Origin: a virus
Length of the DNA: 51,008 nucleotides
IMG/VR virus record: IMGVR_UViG_3300028595_000019
Span: 1 to 51,008 of that record
Strand: one strand, 5' to 3'
Part shown: one piece after another, positions 1 through 7,003 of the stretch
How positions within the stretch are numbered: the stretch's first letter is position 1
How the letters are laid out: each line of letters begins with the position of its first letter
Position numbers and translations under genes: made by a program
Notes under the pieces: generated by a model
What the model saw: the letters and a program-made list of their open reading frames with translations, nothing else
Told to the model about the DNA's origin: nothing
The model's database searches: none

Positions 1-2
1 AT

Positions 3-2450
3 TATAATTTAGATGTTGATAAAGATATTGTTATCGATGCAGCAAGTCATACCACAACCCTTAGCGATAATTATTCAATGACTTCAGATACTTCTCAATT
101 TCATTCATTCGTAGAAATAGATAGCAGTTTGATTTTAAACAACAAAACGATAAGATCAGACGATGACTATATTTTTAGAGTAACTTCAGGGGATGATATT
201 TTAATAGGTGAAAACGTTGCTCCAAATTGGACAATAGGAAGTCAAGGGAATATTGTTATAGGTAATAATGCAGGAAATGAACTTACAACAAATCAAAGAA
301 ACGTATTAATAGGAGGTAATGCAGGTAGTGATCTGACAGGCGAAGTAGATGGGAATGTATTAATTGGTTATGGTGCTGGTAAAGACTTAACCGATCAGGA
401 AAATAACACTTTCATAGGTCGCAGAGCAGGATATAATTCAACATCAGAGAATAGTGTTTTTTTAGGGCATTATGCTGGATATAGTGCCAGCGAAGATAGT
501 ATTTTGATTATCGAAAATAGCTCAACAAACAATCCTTTAATTTATGGTAAATTTAATGACAGGTATGTAAAGTTTAATACTGATAGCGTAAAGATGCAAT
601 TTGATAATGACTATTTGAAATACTATGAAGATGGTGATACAGTAAGAATAAATACAGGGACGAAGCCAGTTAAATTTAATAATTTACTAATCCCTTCTAG
701 CAGTTCGACATCTGGAGTTTGGGAAGTTAACGGAGATAAGATTTATTATAACGATGGCAATGTTGGGATAAATACTGACAATCCTCAATACAGGCTAGAT
801 GTAGAGGGATATATGGCAGCAGATACTATTGAAATGAAAGACAGTGTATTAACAATTGGAGACGCCGTATTTTTAAAAGCCGATTATAATGATAATCAAA
901 CAATAGGGATTGGTTCGGGTGGTAATTTGTCAAGCGGTGCAGAAGATAATTTGTTTATTGGAAAAAATGCAGGGCATAATAATATTACAGGAGATGCGAA
1001 TGTAGCAATTGGACTTAATGCAGGCTATTCTGTAAAAGCATCTAATAACATTTTTATTGGAACGAATGCAGGGTATAACACAAGTTTTGCTGGGAATAAT
1101 ATCTTCTTAGGAACAGAAGCGGGATATAACAATACGTCAGGTATACATAATTTATTTTTCGGTTTAGAAGCAGGGAAAAACAACACGACAGGAAGATATA
1201 ATATAGCTTATGGGACACAATCAGGTACACGTCTAACATCGGGCGATTATAATATTATGTTTGGTTACAGATCGGGTTATAATCTTCAATCAGGCGATGG
1301 TAATTTATTTTTTGGTTATAACTCAGGTTACACTAATGTTAATGGCTCAAATAATGTTTTTATCGGTTATGAATCTGGATATAATGAAACAGGGAGCAAT
1401 AAATTATATATCGCTAATTCCAACACATCAACACCTTTAATTTATGGAGAGTTTGATAACGATTTGTTGGCTGTTAATGGAGTTTTAAATGTCCGAGATG
1501 ATATTATACAATTTAATGGATCTAATTTTATACAAAGTGTTTCATCAGATAATATTTTTATAGGTATAGATGCAGGATCTTCAAATAGTTCATCTTCAAG
1601 TAATATTTTTATAGGTAAAGAAGCAGGGTATCATAATCAGACAGGGAATAATAATGTAATCATAGGTAAAGAAGCAGGGAAATTCTCTACAAATTCTGAC
1701 AATGTTATCATCGGGAGCAATGCAGGCTATAATACTACAGGAACTCAAAACACATTCATAGGTACTATCAGCGGTGCCTCTAATACTTCTGGATTAGGAA
1801 ATTCTTATTTTGGTTTTTATGCAGGATATTCAAATACAACAGGGCGATTTAACGTTTCTTTGGGAAATAATGCAGGATACAGTCATAATGGGGATTCAAG
1901 TGTTTTTATAGGGTTTAAGGCAGGTTATTACGAAACAGGTTCTAATAAATTAATCATTGCAAACCAATCTTATGGAAACGAATCTAATGCAAGGGATTCA
2001 AGTCTTATTTACGGAGAATTTGATAACGACTTTGTACGTATTAATGACGGCTTACAACTGGGTAATCATGGCATAACAACCTACACGATCGAAAGGACGT
2101 TAATATCAGATTCAATACTAGTAAGTAATACTAGACCTCAAGAATTAATACCTAATCCTGGAAGTGGTAAGATAATAAATATAGTTAGTTGTGCTATGTA
2201 TTTAGATTACGGAGGCACTGCATTTAATACGAATACAGATGGAATAATAGAATATGAAAGTGCTTCATTGGGAGAATTATTTTTCCAAATACCATTAACA
2301 GAAACAGCAGATACTTATAAACATTTAGAAGTTCAAGACGGCGAAATGTTTCCAAACTCGAATATCCAATTTACAACGCTAACAGGCAATCCTGCAAACG
2401 GTACTTCGGATATAACATTTTACATTACTTATCAAATAATAGAATTATGA
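3..2450 (+). CDS. Tail fibre / receptor-binding protein, 5' end outside the window
   Basis: The reading frame is open from base 3 without a stop before the first ATG at 78, so the gene very likely starts upstream and is cut by the window edge. The protein is built from many repeats of about 16 residues with the pattern N-[IV]-F-I-G-x-x-A-G-Y-N-x-T, a beta-rich repeat expected to form a fibre. The repeats come in three blocks, each closing with a version of SNKLxIAN...LIYGEFDND. The last 130 or so residues are non-repetitive and may be the receptor-binding tip. Its stop overlaps the next start (ATGA) and lysis genes follow directly. The fibre role is inferred from repeats and position; no specific family is recognised. 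Confidence 0.75.
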   Translation, partial: YNLDVDKDIVIDAASHTTTLSDNYSMTSDTSQFHSFVEIDSSLILNNKTIRSDDDYIFRVTSGDDILIGENVAPNWTIGSQGNIVIGNNAGNELTTNQRNVLIGGNAGSDLTGEVDGNVLIGYGAGKDLTDQENNTFIGRRAGYNSTSENSVFLGHYAGYSASEDSILIIENSSTNNPLIYGKFNDRYVKFNTDSVKMQFDNDYLKYYEDGDTVRINTGTKPVKFNNLLIPSSSSTSGVWEVNGDKIYYNDGNVGINTDNPQYRLDVEGYMAADTIEMKDSVLTIGDAVFLKADYNDNQTIGIGSGGNLSSGAEDNLFIGKNAGHNNITGDANVAIGLNAGYSVKASNNIFIGTNAGYNTSFAGNNIFLGTEAGYNNTSGIHNLFFGLEAGKNNTTGRYNIAYGTQSGTRLTSGDYNIMFGYRSGYNLQSGDGNLFFGYNSGYTNVNGSNNVFIGYESGYNETGSNKLYIANSNTSTPLIYGEFDNDLLAVNGVLNVRDDIIQFNGSNFIQSVSSDNIFIGIDAGSSNSSSSSNIFIGKEAGYHNQTGNNNVIIGKEAGKFSTNSDNVIIGSNAGYNTTGTQNTFIGTISGASNTSGLGNSYFGFYAGYSNTTGRFNVSLGNNAGYSHNGDSSVFIGFKAGYYETGSNKLIIANQSYGNESNARDSSLIYGEFDNDFVRINDGLQLGNHGITTYTIERTLISDSILVSNTRPQELIPNPGSGKIINIVSCAMYLDYGGTAFNTNTDGIIEYESASLGELFFQIPLTETADTYKHLEVQDGEMFPNSNIQFTTLTGNPANGTSDITFYITYQIIEL

Positions 2451-2785
2451 AAAAACTAATAACAATTTTACTAATCGTTTGTGCATTTCAAGGCTTTGCA
2501 CAGACAATGAAAATAAACAAAAACATTCAAAATGTAACCGTAGACATCATCCTTGATGAAGAGTTCGATGTGACTAACAAGGCGAATGAGTTGGATTTTA
2601 CTATCACATTTTATTACGACATGGTTATTTATCTTCACAGCGAAGAAATTGCAAGAACAAGAAAATTGATGGCTATTCCTATGAACAAAACAAAAGACAA
2701 AGACTATCATAAGACAATATTCTGGAATCAAATAAAAGCTTTCTTAATGTTAGAAGAAGGAGAATATGAAATACTAACTGAATAA
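2447..2785 (+). CDS. Small exported protein after the tail fibre
   Basis: A 112-residue protein with a clear N-terminal signal peptide (basic KK, hydrophobic LITILLIVCAF, small residues, then Q at about residue 19), so it probably acts outside the inner membrane. The rest is acidic and beta-rich with no recognised domain. Its ATG overlaps the stop of the fibre gene by four bases, so translation is likely coupled. Location between fibre and holin-like genes suggests a virion accessory or lysis helper, but no function can be assigned. Confidence 0.65.
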   Translation: MKKLITILLIVCAFQGFAQTMKINKNIQNVTVDIILDEEFDVTNKANELDFTITFYYDMVIYLHSEEIARTRKLMAIPMNKTKDKDYHKTIFWNQIKAFLMLEEGEYEILTE

Positions 2786-2797
2786 TATAATAAATCA

Positions 2798-3091
2798 ATG
2801 GACAAAATACTACAAACAGGAACATATATTAGTGCTGCCGTAACAGGAGTTGTAACTTATTTTGCTCAAGTTAGCGGAGGTATTTACGATTACATTGTAG
2901 GGAATGATTTTGCTGCATTAATAGCCGTTGTAGCAGCTATTGTTACAATTATTTTTGCTGTATCAGGAATAATATTACGGTCACTGAAATGTAGGTCAGA
3001 AAAACTGTCTATTCGATTAGCAAAAAAGCAAGAAGAAAAAGCTGATTTAGAGATAGAAAGAATAAAAAGAGAACTTAAAACTAAAAAATAA
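2798..3091 (+). CDS. Holin-like membrane protein 1
   Basis: A 97-residue protein with two hydrophobic segments (about residues 8-30 and 37-62) followed by a highly charged, Lys/Glu-rich C-terminal helix. Small size, two membrane segments and a charged tail are usual for phage holins, which form the lethal hole in the inner membrane. It lies 12 bases after the preceding gene and its stop overlaps the next ATG by one base (TAATG). It sits within a block also holding spanin and endolysin genes. No sequence family is recognised; the role is from topology and context. Confidence 0.6.
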   Translation: MDKILQTGTYISAAVTGVVTYFAQVSGGIYDYIVGNDFAALIAVVAAIVTIIFAVSGIILRSLKCRSEKLSIRLAKKQEEKADLEIERIKRELKTKK

Positions 3092-3438
3092 TGGAAGAAC
3101 TAGTTTGGCAAAATCTACAGGAAGGATTTAAAACACTACTTGGTTATATCGAGTGGGTTTACATGGTTGTATTTATACTCGTAACATGGCTATTTAATAG
3201 CTATACGTTTAGTAAATCAAAAGCAGGACACCTGAATGTATTACAAAGGATTCCTCCTCATGTATGGGCAGTAATCATAGGTATGTTACTTGCTATATTC
3301 TGGGTTTGGGGATTTGATTGCAATTCAAAAGATTGTATAGTAGGGTTGTTTTTTACCTTAATATTTGCAATGGTAATATACAAATTCGGAATAGGAAAAT
3401 TGCTTGAGTATGCAGCTAAAAAAAGATTAAAGACATGA
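3091..3438 (+). CDS. Holin-like or antiholin-like membrane protein 2
   Basis: A 115-residue protein with three hydrophobic segments (about residues 19-38, 54-74 and 82-102) and a basic C-terminus. Paired small membrane proteins in a lysis block are often a holin and its antiholin or accessory pore protein; which is which cannot be told here. It overlaps the previous gene by one base and the next by four, indicating tight translational coupling. Two cysteines lie between membrane segments 2 and 3. Function is inferred from topology and neighbours only. Confidence 0.55.
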   Translation: MEELVWQNLQEGFKTLLGYIEWVYMVVFILVTWLFNSYTFSKSKAGHLNVLQRIPPHVWAVIIGMLLAIFWVWGFDCNSKDCIVGLFFTLIFAMVIYKFGIGKLLEYAAKKRLKT

Positions 3439-3722
3439 TAAGAAAAATAATATTCATTCTATTAATAGTAGCAGGGGTTTTTCTGCCATCATGTTGGAGC
3501 ACTAAAAACGCTATTGAGATACCTTTTCACTCTAAACTATTTGATAAAAGGACTCTTGTAGTAGAAAAAAAGATAAAGGCAAACTATTATTACAGAAACC
3601 TTCAGCGATTAAATTATGTGAAGTCGAGAAGGAAAGTAGATAGCCTTGGGAGCATCTATATCGATGTGTATAACAACGATTATTTACCACCTAAATTATT
3701 AAACGATGTGGAGAGTTATTAA
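3435..3722 (+). CDS. Small lipoprotein in the lysis block (possible outer spanin)
   Basis: The first 20 residues form a lipoprotein signal ending in LPSC, with the lipidated Cys at position 20. The mature part is about 75 residues, basic, and without known domains. Small lipoproteins beside holin and endolysin genes are often outer-membrane spanin subunits, but the next gene already looks like a complete one-piece spanin, so this could instead be an accessory lipoprotein. Its 3' end overlaps the next gene by 17 bases, an embedded arrangement also seen in spanin pairs. Confidence 0.5.
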   Translation: MIRKIIFILLIVAGVFLPSCWSTKNAIEIPFHSKLFDKRTLVVEKKIKANYYYRNLQRLNYVKSRRKVDSLGSIYIDVYNNDYLPPKLLNDVESY

Positions 3723-4221
3723 CATATTGCTTATTGCTGTTATTCTTAGTTCCTGTTCTCCCCAGAAACGACTAGGCAGGATTATTGAGAAACATCCAGA
3801 ACTGATACAGGCAGACAGTATTGAGAAGATTGTATACAGGGATACTGTTATTTTTCTTACAGATACGGTAATTGTGAATTTACCTCCCGATACATTGTAC
3901 TTAGATACCGTAATTTATTTCAAAAAAGGATTCGATCTGGATACGGTAAAAATAAAGAAAGGAATAATTAATGCCGAGATTTGGTATTTAGAGAGCCATT
4001 TAGGCACTAAAATATATCTTGATAGTACCTATATATATCAACTACAAGATAGTTTAAAATTACTACGTGTAATCAAGGAAAAAACGGTAAATAAAACGAA
4101 GTATGTCACCATAAAAGAGAAAAGTGATAATAAATTGTTTTTGGGGATAATCGGAGGATTGTTTTTTGTCGTCCTGATATTGGGAGGTATAATATTAATG
4201 ATAATTAAAGGAATACGATAA
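3706..4221 (+). CDS. Unimolecular spanin (u-spanin), lipoprotein with C-terminal membrane anchor
   Basis: A 171-residue protein with a lipobox (LSSC, Cys17) at the N-terminus and a strong hydrophobic segment near the C-terminus (about residues 144-168), joined by a periplasmic linker rich in repeated D-T-V-I strands. A lipid anchor at one end and a transmembrane anchor at the other is the defining layout of a u-spanin, which links outer and inner membranes and fuses them in the last step of lysis of Gram-negative hosts. The stretch RLGRIIEKHPEL just after the Cys resembles Bacteroidota phage lipoproteins I know. Context with holins and endolysin agrees. Confidence 0.72.
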   Translation: MWRVINILLIAVILSSCSPQKRLGRIIEKHPELIQADSIEKIVYRDTVIFLTDTVIVNLPPDTLYLDTVIYFKKGFDLDTVKIKKGIINAEIWYLESHLGTKIYLDSTYIYQLQDSLKLLRVIKEKTVNKTKYVTIKEKSDNKLFLGIIGGLFFVVLILGGIILMIIKGIR

Positions 4222-4247
4222 CATAATAAAAACTAAACAAATAAATT

Positions 4248-4712
4248 ATGCCTAAATATAGCGTAACGTCAAACGAAAAGCTTAGAACGTGTAGTAAAAC
4301 TATTCAAATAGTGTTTTATTATGTTATAAAATATTTCGATAATAAAATAATTTTTGGTCACAGGGCTAGTGATTTACAATTTAAGCTATATAAAAAAGGG
4401 AGAATATACGAAGGAGGGAAATGGGTTATTGTCAACAAGAGTAAAGTAGTAACATATAAAGATGGGAAAGATAATCTAAGCAAACATAATTATTCTCCAT
4501 CTAAGGCTATCGATGTAACTCCATATCCAATAGATTTTAGTGATGTTGATAGAATAAGGTATTTTGCCGGATTTGTTGTTGGTATTTCTAAACTACTTAA
4601 AGAACTTGGATATATAGATAAAACACTAAGATGGGGAGGAGATTGGGATAGAGATACCGATTTAAACGATCAAATATTTGACGATTTATTACATTTTGAA
4701 GAAGCTGACTAA
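4248..4712 (+). CDS. Endolysin, M15-type peptidoglycan peptidase
   Basis: A 154-residue protein resembling the D-Ala-D-Ala/L-Ala-D-Glu peptidases of the M15 (VanY-like) group used as phage endolysins. Visible family features are KHNYSPSKAID (candidate zinc ligands His80 and Asp89), the RWGGDWD segment around residues 128-134, and LLHFE with His149 as the third ligand near the C-terminus. It has no signal peptide, so release through a holin pore is expected. It follows the spanin gene by 26 bases. Substrate bond is not determined from sequence. Confidence 0.82.
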   Translation: MPKYSVTSNEKLRTCSKTIQIVFYYVIKYFDNKIIFGHRASDLQFKLYKKGRIYEGGKWVIVNKSKVVTYKDGKDNLSKHNYSPSKAIDVTPYPIDFSDVDRIRYFAGFVVGISKLLKELGYIDKTLRWGGDWDRDTDLNDQIFDDLLHFEEAD

Positions 4713-4723
4713 TACATAATACC

Positions 4724-5251
4724 ATGATCTACGAAGAAACTGACTATACGATGTTTTACTATGATATTGATGAATTACTCAATACGGTAAGTACATATAC
4801 GCTCATTAATACCCGTCACTCAAAAAATGAAGCAGGAGAGTCTAATACAGATGACATTAGTTTGACTAATGACGAATCTGCATTATTTAATAAGCTGTTA
4901 AAAAAAGGAGGTTTAGAAATATTTGAACGAGTGAGTGTATTATCTAAAACGATTACTGATGCATTTTTATTTGATACTTCAGATGACGAGAGTACATCGA
5001 TTAGTGAAGCAGGTTTATTAATTTATAAAGTAGTTCTTCCTACACAATGGGATGATAATATTTCTAAATTATTAGATGAAAATATTGAAAGTGCACTAAT
5101 TAGCTATGTCATTAAAGAATGGTTCCGTATTAACGGAATAATGGACAGATATCAGGTAGAGAATGAGAATTATAAGACATTGCTCTCTAAGATTAAGGGT
5201 AATGTAGTCTATCGTAAGAAAAATGTAAAGATAACATATAGAGGATTTTAA
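4724..5251 (+). CDS. Unknown virion-associated protein, paralogue 1
   Basis: A 175-residue acidic protein without signal peptide or membrane segment. It aligns by eye with the next gene across its length: LFNKLLKKGGLEIFERV against LFKKLLDNAATQIFLLI in the middle, and ISYVIKEWFRINGI against IMYTLFDWYTIIGL near the C-terminus. Two similar small proteins beside tail and lysis genes may be head-tail connector or tail-assembly proteins, but no family is recognised. It starts 11 bases after the endolysin stop, in the same operon. Confidence 0.6.
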   Translation: MIYEETDYTMFYYDIDELLNTVSTYTLINTRHSKNEAGESNTDDISLTNDESALFNKLLKKGGLEIFERVSVLSKTITDAFLFDTSDDESTSISEAGLLIYKVVLPTQWDDNISKLLDENIESALISYVIKEWFRINGIMDRYQVENENYKTLLSKIKGNVVYRKKNVKITYRGF

Positions 5252-5268
5252 CATTAAAAAATACAGCT

Positions 5269-5799
5269 ATGTCATACCAAAAAATAACAGCAACAGATCC
5301 TAACACAATAAGGTTTTATTATGCCCAGGACACTATATTTGATCATGTCTCATTATTGTCCATGCAAAGGGCAAAAAGAATTATTGATGAAAAGACAGGG
5401 GAGGACCAAACAGATGAGTACGGGATAACCCTTGATGAAAGAGATTTGTTTAAAAAACTTTTGGATAATGCTGCTACACAAATATTTTTGCTTATTAGAA
5501 AAATGGTTAATAGCGTTGATCCGGCATTCGATTCTGACGAAGGAGAAAGCACTTCTGATGACACTACAGATGATTATATTGAATTTTGGATAAGAGATAA
5601 CGATGCATATAATGAAGCTGATCTTGAATTAGTTGATAAGCTTGTACAGGAATGTTTAATTATGTACACTTTATTTGATTGGTATACCATTATTGGTTTA
5701 ACTGAAGAGGCTCAGAAATATCTTTCCAGGTATAATAACACCAAGAAAGATTTAGTTACTAAAGCCTTATACAAACTGAAGATAAGAAACATAAGTTAG
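5269..5799 (+). CDS. Unknown virion-associated protein, paralogue 2
   Basis: A 176-residue acidic protein, paralogous to the gene just upstream (shared spacing of the KKLL...IF and W-x-x-I-G motifs), which points to an old tandem duplication. No signal peptide, membrane segment or catalytic motif is visible; a connector or tail-assembly role is only a guess from position. Its stop codon TAG lies inside the outer end of a palindromic element (5796-5871), so the rightward structural operon ends exactly at the edge of the accessory block. Confidence 0.6.
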   Translation: MSYQKITATDPNTIRFYYAQDTIFDHVSLLSMQRAKRIIDEKTGEDQTDEYGITLDERDLFKKLLDNAATQIFLLIRKMVNSVDPAFDSDEGESTSDDTTDDYIEFWIRDNDAYNEADLELVDKLVQECLIMYTLFDWYTIIGLTEEAQKYLSRYNNTKKDLVTKALYKLKIRNIS

Positions 5800-5871
5800 T
5801 TACATATATCCTCACGTATTTGGATTTTATCGGTAATATTACTGATAAAAACGAGTTATGTGCAATAAAAT
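5796..5871 (-). repeat. Palindromic element copy A, 3' of the radical SAM gene
   Basis: Read on the minus strand, this 76-base element matches the element at 21085-21160 without gaps at about 67 of 76 positions. Its centre (5826-5849) is a 24-base near-palindrome with GTAATATTAC in the middle. It is oriented with the radical SAM gene and lies after it, as the other copies lie after their genes. One end overlaps the stop codon of the opposite-strand structural gene. It may be a cassette recombination site or a transcript-end hairpin. Confidence 0.75.
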
Positions 5872-5873
5872 AA

Positions 5874-5907
5874 AAAAATCCCACCGCACCTCAGTTTTTT
5901 CAAAACT
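5874..5907 (-). terminator. Probable terminator of the radical SAM gene
   Basis: On the minus strand, right after the stop codon, AGTTTTG-AAAA-AACT forms a short hairpin, followed by a G-rich stretch (GGTGCGGTGGGA) and a run of T. A very similar arrangement ends the gene at 49097 (about 49060-49096), including the same hairpin and a G-rich stretch before T-rich sequence, suggesting a shared 3' module. Confidence 0.45.
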
Positions 5908-6817
5908 GTTAGGTTTTGTAATCCTTCCAATCAATCGTTTTAAATATTGCTTTATGATTTACCCATCTTGAAAACATTTTTTGTTCTTTAGTTGGTAGTA
6001 TATTATTTTCAAAATCTCTATAAGGCTGTGCAAAAGGGTCGAGTTTCAAATCTTCCAAAAACAAAGCTCTTTCGTAAGCATCTTCAATGTCTTTTACAAG
6101 CAGGTATATAAAGTAATTTTTAGGCGTTGTATTATATTTCCTTAATAATTCAGTAGCTTTTTCAATGTATTTCATTTGAGATTTTTGATCACAAGCCATT
6201 CTTAAAGGCTTTGCCCATTTAACACGACTTAATAATTTTGCAATATCTTCATTGTTTGCTATTAATCTTGCATCTAATCCTTGGTTGAAGTCAATTTTTA
6301 TTCCTAAGTCTATTATTTTTTCAATCTGTTTTAATCCAAAATCAGAAGCTAAAACATTATTATCAAGCAAAACAGCTTCTTTTTGTCCGTTCCAAAATTC
6401 TGTAATATCAGCATTACCCTTTATTGAACCTTCTTTTTTTGGTACTATGCACCATTGGCACTTATTAGGGCATCCCCTTGTTAAAAATCCGTATGCTTTG
6501 TCTGTTTTATAAAGTGAATAATCAGGCATTAAGTGTTCAATTTCATCAGGCAAAGTATTTGTTTTATTAAATCCAGTACCACCATTTATAACTTCACCAT
6601 AATTACCAAATCCATTTACAAACTCAGGAGAAAATGTAAATACTTTACTCATATATGTTTTGTCATAATCTCCGATCGTAACAAACTCAACATTATCACC
6701 TTTTTGCTTATGAAATGCACTTAGTTTCATTAATGCTAAATTTGGGAAATTATGCCCATCTATATCTATTAATCCAATTTTTGCCATCCCTATTTTTTTA
6801 TTTTACAGACACCTAAC
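5908..6817 (-). mobile_element. Integron-like gene cassette 1 (radical SAM)
   Basis: On the minus strand the unit begins with GTTAGGT (6817-6811), which fits the integron R' consensus GTTRRRY, and the gene ends in its exact reverse complement ACCTAAC (5914-5908). In integron cassettes the two ends of one cassette are complementary because both come from its own attC site. The start codon follows the first core by 23 bases. The core is only seven bases, so this cassette is the weakest of the set on its own. Confidence 0.5.
5909..6787 (-). CDS. Radical SAM protein, carried as a cassette
   Basis: A 292-residue protein with the radical SAM iron-sulfur motif C-x3-C-x2-C (Cys106, Cys110, Cys113, in RGCPNKCQWC). 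The first 90 or so residues look like a degenerate cobalamin-binding-type Rossmann domain, as in B12-type radical SAM proteins, but I see no clear B12-binding His. The family cleaves S-adenosylmethionine to start radical chemistry; the substrate here is unknown. It is alone on its strand between a rightward structural operon and the methyltransferase. The stop codon lies inside ACCTAAC, the reverse complement of GTTAGGT that lies 23 bases before the start codon, which marks it as a possible mobile cassette. Confidence 0.75.
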   Translation of the reverse strand: MAKIGLIDIDGHNFPNLALMKLSAFHKQKGDNVEFVTIGDYDKTYMSKVFTFSPEFVNGFGNYGEVINGGTGFNKTNTLPDEIEHLMPDYSLYKTDKAYGFLTRGCPNKCQWCIVPKKEGSIKGNADITEFWNGQKEAVLLDNNVLASDFGLKQIEKIIDLGIKIDFNQGLDARLIANNEDIAKLLSRVKWAKPLRMACDQKSQMKYIEKATELLRKYNTTPKNYFIYLLVKDIEDAYERALFLEDLKLDPFAQPYRDFENNILPTKEQKMFSRWVNHKAIFKTIDWKDYKT

Positions 6818-6865
6818 ACGCAATATATGGCATAGAAAAAACGCCACATATTGCCACCCGTTACC
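6811..6865 (-). repeat. attC-like site between the ORF-less unit and the radical SAM gene
   Basis: Inverted repeat with arms GCAATATATGGC (6820-6831) and GCCACATATTGC (6843-6854), 11 of 12 paired, bounded by CCTAAC outside on one side and GTTACC on the other. AAC and GTT at the outer ends with an imperfect stem inside is the general plan of an integron attC site. No integron integrase is seen in the window. Confidence 0.55.
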
Positions 6866-6941
6866 GGCAAGCTGAATAAATAATATTATTCGTGCTTGTT
6901 TTTAGCTGTATCTCCTTTAAGAAGAACAGCCAGCCGGTAAC
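6860..6941 (-). mobile_element. ORF-less cassette-like unit of about 82 bases
   Basis: On the minus strand the unit runs from GTTACCGGCTGGCTG (from 6941) to CAGCTTGCCGGTAAC (to 6860). The two ends are reverse complements at 13 of 15 positions. No reading frame of any length lies between them; the middle holds a small palindrome, GAATAATATTATT. It sits directly before the radical SAM cassette in the same orientation, so this would be a cassette without a gene or the remains of one. Confidence 0.45.
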
Positions 6942-7003
6942 ACCGCGTATAAAACATGGCGGCCTCGGTTTTTCAAATTTAAGATACTGCATATCTGACC
7001 GTA

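Noticed and set aside
3-2450. Diversity-generating retroelement target
   Set aside because: The fibre has repeats, but no reverse transcriptase or template repeat was found in the window.
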